A stretch of DNA of 23,110 nucleotides from Bacteroidales bacterium (GTDB lineage Bacteria > Bacteroidota > Bacteroidia > Bacteroidales > UBA932). The stretch covers positions 1-23,110 of the forward strand of contig JAFYZZ010000038.1 of the NCBI GenBank assembly GCA_017548445.1, in the 5' to 3' direction. Positions 7,246-14,064 of the stretch are shown piece after piece. Position 1 is the stretch's first letter, and each line of letters opens with the position of its first letter. A program made the translations under genes and the position numbers. The notes under the pieces are model-generated. The model made no database searches, was not told where the DNA came from, and was given only the letters and a program-made list of their open reading frames with translations.

Positions 7246-8607
7246 ATGGCCGACAAAGAAACCTATTTCGGACACTCCCTCAAGGTCAACAGGGACCTTT
7301 GCCAGGGATGCACCACCTGTATGCGCTCGTGTCCCACCGGCGCCATCCGCATCCGCGGAGGAAAGGCGGTCGTCAGCGACAACAAGTGCGTGGACTGCGG
7401 GCAGTGTATGAAAATCTGCCCGCACAAGGCCATCTACATCGAGCAGGACGACTTCGAACTCCTCAAGAATTACGAATACCGGGTGTGCCTCGTACCGGCC
7501 ACCTTCATCGGCCAGTTCGAGGAGAAGTACCGCACGCGGGAGATCTATTCCTGCCTCAAGAAGCTGGGATTCACCCACATCTACGAGGTGGAGCACGAGG
7601 TGGAGTACATCGTCGACCTCTACAAGCAGTATATGGACGCCCACCCGGAAGTCCGTACCTTCATCTCCCCATACTGTCCGGCCGTCATCCGCCTCATCCA
7701 GGTCAGGTTCCCGTCGCTGGTGGACAATGTCATCAAGGTGCGGGCGCCCTTCGAGCTTGCATCCCGCATCATCATCCGGCGCCTGATGGACGAAGGGGCC
7801 CCGCGCGAGTCGATCGGCGTCTTCTACGTCACCCCCTGCGCCGCCAAGATCGCCGCGGTCAAGTATCCGGTCAGCAAGAAGGAGACCTGCATCGCGGGCG
7901 TCATCAATATGGACTTCCTGTACAACAAGGTGCAGCTCCTGCTTCACAAATCGGGAAACGACGCCCAGCCCATCAACCACGCCCTCACCTCCAGCGACGT
8001 GCTATGGCCCCTCGCCGGCGGGGAGGCCTGCCATTTCCGGGGTTCGCAGTATGCGGTGGACGGCCTGCAGAACGTCCTCAACTTCCTCGAGAAACTAGAA
8101 GACGAGGCGGTGGACGCCGAGGGGCTGGTGGAAATGCGCATCTGCGACCAGGGCTGCGTAGGCGGCGTGCTGGCCACCAACAACCGATTCGTAGCCCGCA
8201 AGCGGCTGGAGTACCGGGCCCGGCTCTTCGACCGCCTGAACCGGTCCAAGACCCGCTACGAACGCTACAACGATCCCGAATTCTGCAAATGGATCAACGA
8301 GCAGATGGAGATTCCCGAAATCAAGCCGCGCTCCATCTACAAGCTGGACGACAATTTCGCAGAGGCCTTCAAGATGGCCGAGCGGATGAAGAAGATCGAG
8401 AAGGCGCTGCCCGGCGTGAACTGCTCGGCTTGCGGAGCCCCTTCCTGCGCCGCCCTCGCCGAGGATATCGTGCGCGGGGACGCCAAGATGGACACCTGCA
8501 TCTTCATCAACCGCCATTCGCAGGCCTCTGAAGAAGCCATCCGCAGCATCTGGGGAGACCGCGTCAGAACCAAGGAAATCAATCACGACGACATTAACAA
8601 AAAGTAA
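7246..8607 (+). CDS. Putative sensory [FeFe]-hydrogenase-like protein with C-terminal FeS domain
   Basis: A 453-residue protein with an N-terminal two-cluster ferredoxin domain (C19/C22/C25/C29 and C48/C51/C54/C58), a hydrogenase large-subunit C-terminal domain (about 70-310), and a C-terminal [4Fe-4S] domain with Cx2Cx4Cx16C spacing (C393, C396, C401, C418), as in RnfB and corrinoid iron-sulfur proteins. The H-cluster ligands are all kept: C144 in PYCPAV, C198 in TPCAAK, C300 and C304 in CDQGC. The proton-relay Cys is Tyr143, the usual Met before the second motif is Thr196, the Glu of MPCxxKxxE is Ala204, and the Met of ExMxC is Arg298. The protein therefore probably binds an H-cluster but is a poor catalyst. 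Its position between ATPases and DRTGG-like genes suggests an H2 or redox sensor. An inactive scaffold role is the alternative. Confidence 0.85.
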   Translation: MADKETYFGHSLKVNRDLCQGCTTCMRSCPTGAIRIRGGKAVVSDNKCVDCGQCMKICPHKAIYIEQDDFELLKNYEYRVCLVPATFIGQFEEKYRTREIYSCLKKLGFTHIYEVEHEVEYIVDLYKQYMDAHPEVRTFISPYCPAVIRLIQVRFPSLVDNVIKVRAPFELASRIIIRRLMDEGAPRESIGVFYVTPCAAKIAAVKYPVSKKETCIAGVINMDFLYNKVQLLLHKSGNDAQPINHALTSSDVLWPLAGGEACHFRGSQYAVDGLQNVLNFLEKLEDEAVDAEGLVEMRICDQGCVGGVLATNNRFVARKRLEYRARLFDRLNRSKTRYERYNDPEFCKWINEQMEIPEIKPRSIYKLDDNFAEAFKMAERMKKIEKALPGVNCSACGAPSCAALAEDIVRGDAKMDTCIFINRHSQASEEAIRSIWGDRVRTKEINHDDINKK

Positions 8608-8610
8608 GAT

Positions 8611-8940
8611 ATGACAGTCAAGGAAATCATCGACAGGCTCGGCCTGGAGTGCCTCGTGGAGGCCAATCTCGATACGGAAGTCACCGGAGCATATGCCTCC
8701 GACCTCCTGAGCGACGTGATGGGCAACGCCCGCAGCGGCCAGGTCTGGATCACGATGCAGACCCACAAGAACGTCACGGCCATCGCTTCACTGCGGGACC
8801 TTCCCGCCGTGATCATCGTCCGCGGCGGCGTGCCCGACGAGGATATGCTGGAGCACGCCAAGGACGAGGACGTCTGCATCCTCGTCAGCCAGGAAGCCAC
8901 TTTCGAGGTCTGCGGCAAACTCTTCGAAGCCCTCAAGTAA
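8611..8940 (+). CDS. DRTGG-domain-like protein (second paralogue)
   Basis: A 109-residue soluble protein, paralogous to the one at 6481. It starts with TVKEIIDRLGL and carries YASDLLSDVMGNA near residue 28 and VPDEDMLEHAKDEDVCILVS near 72, in the same order as the first copy. Its last residues (FEVCGKLFEAL) are shorter than those of the first copy. The sequences have diverged well beyond the shared motifs, so this is an old duplication with probably distinct roles, not a recent tandem repeat. It starts 3 bp after the preceding stop. The PHP gene follows 6 bp later. The function is unknown; nucleotide or effector binding is a guess based on other DRTGG-containing proteins. Confidence 0.75.
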   Translation: MTVKEIIDRLGLECLVEANLDTEVTGAYASDLLSDVMGNARSGQVWITMQTHKNVTAIASLRDLPAVIIVRGGVPDEDMLEHAKDEDVCILVSQEATFEVCGKLFEALK

Positions 8941-8946
8941 CTTCGG

Positions 8947-9681
8947 ATGAAGTTCAAGGCCGATATGCACATCCACTCGGTGCTCTCGCCCTGCGGAGAC
9001 CTCGAGATGAGCCCCGCCGCCATCGTTGCGAAGGCGAAGGAGCGCGGGATGGACATCATCGGCCTCACCGACCACAACTCCACCCTCAACGCCGACGTCA
9101 CGCGGCGGCTGGGCGAGAAGGTCGGGCTGCACGTGCTGATGGGAGCGGAAGTGACCACCAAGGAAGAGGTGCACTGTCTCGGCTTTATGCCCACGGTGGA
9201 GAAGCTGGCCGAATTCCAGGCCTTCCTGGACTCCCGCGTGGTCTATTTCGAGAACGACGTGGACAGGTTCGGCTACCAGCTGGTGGTGGACGAGGAGGAA
9301 AACGTGCTGGACGAGGTGCCGCATCTGCTCATCAACGCCCTGGACCTCCCGATGCTGGAACTCCAGCAAAAGGTCTACGAACTGGGCGGCATCTTCATCC
9401 CTGCGCACATCGACCGCCCTACCTTCAGCCTCTCCTCGCAGCTGGGATTCGTCCCGGACAAGCTGAAGTTCCACGCGATGGAACTCAGCTACTACTGCAA
9501 GCGGGACAACTACAAGTTCCTGGACGACTGCCCCTGGTTCAGCGACTTCAATTTCATCCAGAGCAGCGATGCCCATTTTGTGGAAGACATTGCCAAGATC
9601 TACAGCGTCCTGGAGATGCCTTCCTTCAGTTTCGACAATTTCAAGGACGCCCTCCGTCCGGGCGAGCAAGTAATCCTCTGA
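8947..9681 (+). CDS. PHP-domain phosphoesterase
   Basis: A 244-residue metal-dependent phosphoesterase of the PHP superfamily (histidinol-phosphatase-like and polymerase PHP domains). Metal-binding motifs appear in the expected order: DMHIHS near residue 7, LTDHNS near 40, GAEVTT near 66, EVHCLGF near 75, AHIDRP near 157, and SDAHFVEDI near 203. The substrate cannot be read from sequence; a small phosphorylated molecule, nucleotide or phosphoprotein is possible. The product lacks any other domain, signal peptide or membrane segment. It lies between the second DRTGG-like gene and the second ATPase (1 bp from stop to next ATG), so it is part of the same translation-coupled set. In a signalling reading it would be the eraser opposed to the ATPases; that role is inferred only from context. 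Confidence 0.9.
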   Translation: MKFKADMHIHSVLSPCGDLEMSPAAIVAKAKERGMDIIGLTDHNSTLNADVTRRLGEKVGLHVLMGAEVTTKEEVHCLGFMPTVEKLAEFQAFLDSRVVYFENDVDRFGYQLVVDEEENVLDEVPHLLINALDLPMLELQQKVYELGGIFIPAHIDRPTFSLSSQLGFVPDKLKFHAMELSYYCKRDNYKFLDDCPWFSDFNFIQSSDAHFVEDIAKIYSVLEMPSFSFDNFKDALRPGEQVIL

Positions 9682-9682
9682 T

Positions 9683-10216
9683 ATGAAAAGTCTCGACCTC
9701 CACATCATCGACATCACCCACAACTCCATCCGTGCGGGTGCGACGCAGATCACCATAGAGATGGAGGACAGCGCCGCGCGCGACCTGCTGTCCATCAAGA
9801 TCATCGACAACGGCTGCGGTATGCCGGAGGATATGATCGAGGCCATCAACGCCCGTTTCTACTCCTGCCGCAAGGAGCGCAAGATCGGGATGGGCATCGC
9901 GCTGCTCAAGTTTCACTCGCAGCTGTGCAACGGCGATTTCTACCTCAAGTCCAAGGTGGGCGAGGGGACGGAGATCTATGCGTCCTACCAGCGCTCGCAC
10001 ATCGACCTGCAGCCCAAGGGCGACCTGTCCGGCTGCTTCGCGAACTTCATCTGCCAGTACCAGGACATCAACTTCATCATCCGCTACATCACGGACGAGG
10101 ATACCTTTGAGCTGAGCACGGCGGACGTGAAGGAAGTGTTCGAGGGGATGGACCTGAACAATTATGAGATTATCTCCAGCCTGACGGAACTGATCCGCAA
10201 CAACATCGGCGCGTAA
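9683..10216 (+). CDS. Second HATPase_c ATP-binding protein of the hydrogenase cassette
   Basis: A 177-residue GHKL ATPase with an N-terminal N box (DITHNSIRAGAT near residues 10-21), a G1 box DNGCGMP near 43 and a shortened G2 box KIGMGIALLK near 68. The ATP-binding fold takes up only about the first 110 residues. The remaining 65 or so (from SGCFANFICQYQD) form an extra segment that I do not recognise. Unlike sensor kinases it has no phosphoacceptor His domain or membrane anchor. It differs clearly from the RsbW-like protein at 6828, so the operon carries two different ATPases. It is the last plus-strand gene of the set and converges on hydF with only 6 bp between the stop codons. Confidence 0.82.
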   Translation: MKSLDLHIIDITHNSIRAGATQITIEMEDSAARDLLSIKIIDNGCGMPEDMIEAINARFYSCRKERKIGMGIALLKFHSQLCNGDFYLKSKVGEGTEIYASYQRSHIDLQPKGDLSGCFANFICQYQDINFIIRYITDEDTFELSTADVKEVFEGMDLNNYEIISSLTELIRNNIGA

Positions 10217-10222
10217 GGCGCG

Positions 10223-11347
10223 CTAAGGGATGGAAATCCGGTCCAGGATTCCCTGCAGCTTGGCGATGGCGATGCCGTAATTGGTGATGGGCACTCCCGC
10301 AAGGAGTGCCTTTCTGATGCGGGACCGCACCAGGCGCGCATTCGCCACGCAGGCACCGCAGTGGACAATCAGGCTGTAGGGCGAGAGGTCTACCGGGAAA
10401 TCATTCCCGGCGGCGATGTCCACTTCTATCTCTCCCGCTTTTTTTCGCAGCAGGGCCGGTATCTTCACCCGGCCGATGTCCTCCGTATCAGGCACGTGGG
10501 TGCAGGCCTCCGCGATCAGCACCCGGTCGCCGGGACGCAGCGCGTCGATGGCGTTGGCGCCTTCCACGAAAACGCGGACGTCGCCCTTGGCGGCCGCCAG
10601 CAGCACGGAGAAGGAGGTGAGGGGGCAGTCCTTTGGGATGCTCCGCTCCACCAGGCCGAACACCTGCGAGTCCGTGATGACCAGGTCGGGCGTGCGGGAG
10701 AGGCTCTCCAGGGCCGCCTGCAGCGAATCGGGCGTGCAGCTGTGCGGCACGCAGCCCCGGTCCAGCAGCTCGCGCAGCACCTGCACCTGCGGCAGGATCA
10801 GGCGGCCCTTCGGCGCCTCCGAATCCTGCGGCATCACCAACAGCACGCTGCTCCCGGCCTGCACGAGACCGCCCGTCAGGAATTTCTGTTCTTCCCGCGG
10901 CGCCGCCTCGATGAGGCGCTGCAGCAGGGACTCCACACTCTCTCCCCGGGTATAGCGGATGACCGGAATGCCCGCAGCCGTTGCCAGTGTCCCGAAATCC
11001 GGGACACAAAGCGCACTTCCCCCGGTATTTTGCGCCTTGTGTCCGATGTTTTGGGACACAGGGAACACTTCGGGGGCATCCAGGATCACCGCGATATCGG
11101 TTTCGTCCAGGATGGCCCTGGTCAGGCGCTGCCTTTCGGCGCCGAGCGCGCTTCCGTCCCCAAGGCCCGCTGTGTCGATGAGCACGCAGGGTCCCAGGCC
11201 GGGAAGTTCGATGACCTTCCGGACCGGATCCGTGGTAGTGCCGGGGATGGGGCTCACCAGCGACACCTGCTGCCCCGCCAAGGCGTTGACCAGGGTGGAT
11301 TTCCCGCTGTTGGTGGGACCGAAGAAAGCGATGTGGAGTCGCTCCAT
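10223..11347 (-). CDS. hydF: [FeFe] hydrogenase maturation GTPase HydF (atypical G domain)
   Basis: Scaffold that assembles and delivers the 2Fe subcluster to HydA. The 374-residue protein has an N-terminal GTPase domain (P-loop GPTNSGKST at residues 10-18, G2 in GTTTDP, G3 DTAG near 58-61), a dimerisation domain (APKGRLILPQVQVLRELLDRG) and a C-terminal cluster domain with ACTHVP and HCGAC supplying the three conserved Cys. Oddities are confined to the G domain: residues about 96-121 are encoded by a palindromic element, and no NKxD (G4) motif is present after it, where IPVIRYTRGES stands in place of the usual strand-NKID segment. The protein is somewhat shorter than typical HydF. The start lies 1 bp after the hydG stop, so the two are translationally coupled. 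Confidence 0.94.
   Translation of the reverse strand: MERLHIAFFGPTNSGKSTLVNALAGQQVSLVSPIPGTTTDPVRKVIELPGLGPCVLIDTAGLGDGSALGAERQRLTRAILDETDIAVILDAPEVFPVSQNIGHKAQNTGGSALCVPDFGTLATAAGIPVIRYTRGESVESLLQRLIEAAPREEQKFLTGGLVQAGSSVLLVMPQDSEAPKGRLILPQVQVLRELLDRGCVPHSCTPDSLQAALESLSRTPDLVITDSQVFGLVERSIPKDCPLTSFSVLLAAAKGDVRVFVEGANAIDALRPGDRVLIAEACTHVPDTEDIGRVKIPALLRKKAGEIEVDIAAGNDFPVDLSPYSLIVHCGACVANARLVRSRIRKALLAGVPITNYGIAIAKLQGILDRISIP
10987..11060 (-). repeat. In-frame palindromic element inside hydF
   Basis: About 74 bp with four alternating GTGTCC/GGACAC boxes (10987-10992, 11002-11007, 11039-11044, 11054-11059). Three stems can form: a perfect 8-bp stem GTGTCCCG/CGGGACAC at 10987-11007; a 14-bp stem with one mismatch (a G-U pair on the sense RNA) between 11002-11015 and 11031-11044; and a 7-bp stem between 11038-11044 and 11054-11060. 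The segment is open in the hydF frame and encodes about 24 residues between the third GTPase strand and the next one. No second copy was seen in this window. It resembles in style the coding palindromic elements of Rickettsia, without any claim of homology. Confidence 0.7.
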
Positions 11348-11348
11348 A

Positions 11349-12764
11349 TCAGAAGCGGAAGTCGCGTTCGCCGTTCTCGATCTTCTTCAGGCGCTCCTCG
11401 GTGATGCTGCGGGTGCGCTCCAGCGGAATATCGTCCAGACTTTTGGCAATGAGCGCTTCGCCGACGGCCCGCGTCTCGGGCGAGGCGTAGTCCATCAGGT
11501 ACTCCTTCAGCGTCATCAGGGCGTTGGGCGTGCAGCAGAGGCTGATCTTTCCGCTCTTGCACAGGCTCATAAAGCGGTCGCCGGTGCGGCCCTCGCGGTA
11601 GCAGGCCGTGCAGAAGCTGGGAATGTGGTCCTGCTCCAGCAGCCAGCGCACCACTTCGTCCAGCGGACGGGTGTCGGCCACGTCGAACTGGGAGGTCTCG
11701 TCGTGGCGCTCTTCCGTCGTATAGCCGCCCACGCTGGTTCGGGAGCCGCCGCTGATCTGCGAAATGCCGCAGTCCAGCAGCTGCTTGCGCATCCGGGCCG
11801 ACTCGCGGGTGGAGATGATCATTCCGGTGTAGGGGACCGCCACGCGCAGAACCGCCACGAGTTTGCGGAAAATCGCATCCGGAAGGGCGTCCGGGAAGCT
11901 GTCCAGGGAGATGTCGTCGGCCGGGCAGATGCGCGGCATACTGATGGTGTGCGGGCCCACGCCGAAGCGGGCCTCGAGGTGCTCGGCGTGCATCAGCAGG
12001 CCCACCAGCTCGTAACGGTAGCCGCTCAGGCCGAACAGCACGCCCACGCCCACGTCGTCGCAGCCGCCTTCCTGGGCGCGGTCCATCGCTTCGGTGTGCC
12101 AGTCGTAGTCGCTCTTGGGGCCGGTGGGATGGAGCTGCTTGTACTGCTCCTTGTTGTACGTTTCCTGGAACAGGATGTAGGTGCCAATGCCCGCGGCCTT
12201 GAGTTTCCGGTACGACTCCACGTCCGTGGCGGCGATGTTCACGTTCACGCGCCGGATGGAGTTCCCGCCCTCCTTCACCGAATAGATGGTGCGGATGGAA
12301 TCCAGGATATACTCCAGGGGGTTGTTGCGCGGATCTTCTCCCGCCTCGATCGCCAGGCGCTTGTGGCCGATGCGGATCAGCGCACGTACCTCCGCCTCGA
12401 TCTCTTCCTGGGAGAGTTTCTTGCGGGGGATGGTGCGGTTCTTCGCGTGATACGGACAGTAAACGCAGCCGTTGATGCAGTAATTGGACAGGTACAGCGG
12501 GGCGAAGAGCACGATGCGGTTGCCGTAGAACTTATGCTTGATCTCCCGGGCCAGGGCGAAGATCTTCTCTTCGAGAGCGGGGTCCTGGCAGTCCATCAGG
12601 ATGGCCGCCTCGCGGTGGGTGAGGCCCTTGCAGAGGGCGGCCTTGGAGAGGATTTCCTCGATGCGGGCGGGATTCTTGCTCTGAACCTCCGCTTCCGCGA
12701 GCGTTTCCAGGATTTCCTCGTGGTTGATGAAGTCGTCGGCGTGGACGGACAAAGGATTATACAT
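11349..12764 (-). CDS. hydG: [FeFe] hydrogenase maturation radical SAM enzyme HydG
   Basis: Cleaves tyrosine to make the CO and CN ligands of the H-cluster. The 471-residue length matches the family. The radical SAM cluster motif is C96, C100, C103 in CINGCVYCPYH (Cx3Cx2C). The C-terminal auxiliary cluster motif Cx2Cx22C is present as C385, C388 and C411 in the CTACYREGRTGDRFM region; this separates HydG from ThiH. Tyrosine- and SAM-binding segments such as FQETYNKEQYKQLHPTGPKSDY and GGSRTSVGGY are in place. It is the first gene of a hydG-hydF pair convergent with the hydrogenase cassette. The 64 bp upstream hold a candidate promoter and a hairpin. HydE, the third maturase, is not in the window. 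Confidence 0.97.
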   Translation of the reverse strand: MYNPLSVHADDFINHEEILETLAEAEVQSKNPARIEEILSKAALCKGLTHREAAILMDCQDPALEEKIFALAREIKHKFYGNRIVLFAPLYLSNYCINGCVYCPYHAKNRTIPRKKLSQEEIEAEVRALIRIGHKRLAIEAGEDPRNNPLEYILDSIRTIYSVKEGGNSIRRVNVNIAATDVESYRKLKAAGIGTYILFQETYNKEQYKQLHPTGPKSDYDWHTEAMDRAQEGGCDDVGVGVLFGLSGYRYELVGLLMHAEHLEARFGVGPHTISMPRICPADDISLDSFPDALPDAIFRKLVAVLRVAVPYTGMIISTRESARMRKQLLDCGISQISGGSRTSVGGYTTEERHDETSQFDVADTRPLDEVVRWLLEQDHIPSFCTACYREGRTGDRFMSLCKSGKISLCCTPNALMTLKEYLMDYASPETRAVGEALIAKSLDDIPLERTRSITEERLKKIENGERDFRF

Positions 12765-12776
12765 ACCTCAGGATTT

Positions 12777-12796
12777 GCTTTCCATTTTTGGAAAGC
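12777..12796 (-). promoter_or_regulatory. Hairpin in the hydG leader
   Basis: GCTTTCC (12777-12783) and GGAAAGC (12790-12796) form a perfect 7-bp stem with a 6-nt loop, 13 bp upstream of the hydG ATG. No U-run follows on the minus strand, so it is not a convincing terminator for queF. It would lie at the 5' end of a hydG transcript from the predicted promoter and could affect translation or stability. Confidence 0.45.
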
Positions 12797-12826
12797 GAAG
12801 TTAGTGTTTTTTCCGCAGAATCAAAA
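12796..12826 (-). promoter_or_regulatory. Candidate promoter of hydG-hydF
   Basis: On the minus strand TTTTG (12826-12822) is followed after 18 bp by TAACTTCG (12803-12796), one mismatch from TAnnTTTG. The spacing is just short of the usual 19-21 bp. If real, the maturase pair is transcribed separately from queF, whose stop codon lies just upstream at 12829-12831. Confidence 0.4.
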
Positions 12827-12828
12827 GA

Positions 12829-13284
12829 CTATTCGTGCCGGAAAAAACGCTCCTGCGCGAGGGTCTCGTACTTCGTTCCCGGCCGACCGTAATTGGCGTA
12901 CGGGTAGATGGAAATGCCGCCGCGTGGAGTGAAGAAACCTGTGACCTCGATATACTTGGGATCCATCAGCTTGACGAGATCCTTCATTATCGTGTTGACG
13001 CAGTCTTCGTGGAAGTCGCCGTGGCTGCGGAAACTGAACAGATAGAGCTTCAGGCTCTTGCTCTCCACCATCCGCACGTCGGGGATGTAGCTGATGCGGA
13101 TTTCCGCGAAGTCCGGCTGGCCCGTGATGGGGCACAGCGTGGTGAACTCCGGGCAGTTGAACCTTACCCAGTAGTCGTTGTCGCGGTGCTTGTTCTCGAA
13201 AGTCTCGAGCACGCCGGGATCGTAATCCTGGCTGTACGGGGTTTTGCTGCCCAGGGCCCGCAGGCCGTCCTGCTTCCTGTCCAT
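12829..13284 (-). CDS. queF: NADPH-dependent 7-cyano-7-deazaguanine reductase QueF
   Basis: Reduces preQ0 to preQ1 in queuosine biosynthesis, using NADPH in the cytoplasm. The 151-residue length matches the single-domain (type I) enzyme. The catalytic Cys is in [16 protein letters not shown] near residue 50. The NADPH-binding signature appears as [13 protein letters not shown] near 73-85, followed by HEDCVN near 92, and the C-terminal GGISIYPY also fits. It lies 3 bp downstream of a YhhQ-type transporter gene, so the two are probably co-transcribed, giving uptake and reduction of a queuosine precursor. No other queuosine gene is in the window. Confidence 0.95.
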   Translation of the reverse strand: MDRKQDGLRALGSKTPYSQDYDPGVLETFENKHRDNDYWVRFNCPEFTTLCPITGQPDFAEIRISYIPDVRMVESKSLKLYLFSFRSHGDFHEDCVNTIMKDLVKLMDPKYIEVTGFFTPRGGISIYPYANYGRPGTKYETLAQERFFRHE

Positions 13285-13287
13285 ATG

Positions 13288-13989
13288 CTAGATGTCTTTG
13301 ATTTTGAACGGGTTGTAAGAAATGCCGTCGTCGTAGACGTCCAGACCTTCGGCGTGCTTGACGCGACGGACGAACCACGAGGTGAACGGCAGCGCCACCA
13401 CTTCGTAGAGTACCTTGGCAAGCACCTGCATCCCCGCCAGCTTAAGCGCCTCAGGCAGCGACAGGATGCCCCAGAACACCACCGGGAAGAAGATGGCCGA
13501 ATCCACGAGTTCTCCGCCCAGCGAGGAGAGGATGGCGCGCAGGCCGAAGGCGCGGCCGCGCGAGTTCACCTTCATCCGGCTCATAATCCACGCGTTCACG
13601 GTGGAGCCTGCGAAGAAAGCCACCAGCGAAGCCAGGGTGGTCTTCGGAACCATCGAGAAAAGGCCGTTGAAGGCCTCCGCCACCGGCTTGCTGCTGTCCT
13701 GCAGCGGCGCGGGCAGCCAGCACACGAGCTGCGCCAGCAAGGCCACGAAAGCGCTCATCAGGAACGCCACCCAGATCACGAAACGCGTCTTGCGGTAGCC
13801 GTAGACCTCGGTCAGGCAGTCGTTCAGGATGTACGACACCGGGAACAGCAGCACCGCCCCCGACAACTGCAGCGGCAGCCTGCCCACCTGCCAGAGGCGC
13901 GGCACGAAGAAATTGGAAGTAATCAGGCATACGGCCAGCGCCGTAGCCATCACCAGGAACCTGGGGCTGAAGAATTTTGACTGATTCAT
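13288..13989 (-). CDS. yhhQ: Queuosine precursor transporter (YhhQ/VUT family)
   Basis: A 233-residue integral inner-membrane protein of the YhhQ/VUT family, whose E. coli member takes up preQ0 and preQ1. Roughly six hydrophobic segments are visible, e.g. FLVMATALAVCLITSNFFV near residue 11, LSGAVLLFPVSYILNDCLTEVYGY near 42, WVAFLMSAFVALLAQLVCWL near 73, LASLVAFFAGSTVNAWIMS near 118, and IFFPVVFWGIL near 164. The motif DCLTEVYGYRKTR, the GSTVNAWIMSRMK segment and GELVDSAIFF are typical of the family. The next gene, queF, starts 3 bp after its stop, which supports the substrate assignment. No clear promoter was found in the 75 bp upstream. Confidence 0.92.
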   Translation of the reverse strand: MNQSKFFSPRFLVMATALAVCLITSNFFVPRLWQVGRLPLQLSGAVLLFPVSYILNDCLTEVYGYRKTRFVIWVAFLMSAFVALLAQLVCWLPAPLQDSSKPVAEAFNGLFSMVPKTTLASLVAFFAGSTVNAWIMSRMKVNSRGRAFGLRAILSSLGGELVDSAIFFPVVFWGILSLPEALKLAGMQVLAKVLYEVVALPFTSWFVRRVKHAEGLDVYDDGISYNPFKIKDI

Positions 13990-14019
13990 CTTGTTTTTAA
14001 CGTGGTTTCAAGAACACAG

Positions 14020-14054
14020 GGTCCGCCCGCCTGTCAACTCCGGCGCGCGGATCC
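14020..14054 (-). terminator. Imperfect GC-rich hairpin downstream of pheS
   Basis: GGTCCGCCCGCC (14020-14031) and GGCGCGCGGATCC (14042-14054) pair with one bulge and one mismatch, starting about 10 nt after the pheS stop. A clean U-tract is lacking, so it may be a weak terminator or a leader structure for yhhQ. Confidence 0.35.
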
Positions 14055-14064
14055 CTTCAAATAT

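Noticed and set aside
10217..10222. Terminator between the convergent HATPase and hydF genes
   Set aside because: Only 6 bp separate the stop codons. A direct repeat of GGCGCG is present, but no stem with a U-tract.
12777..12796. Intrinsic terminator for queF
   Set aside because: The stem is perfect, but no U-run follows it on the minus strand; a hydG leader hairpin is more likely.
10959..12932. 657-codon plus-strand frame across hydF and hydG
   Set aside because: Antisense to two genes with clear catalytic motifs; composition is typical of a shadow frame.
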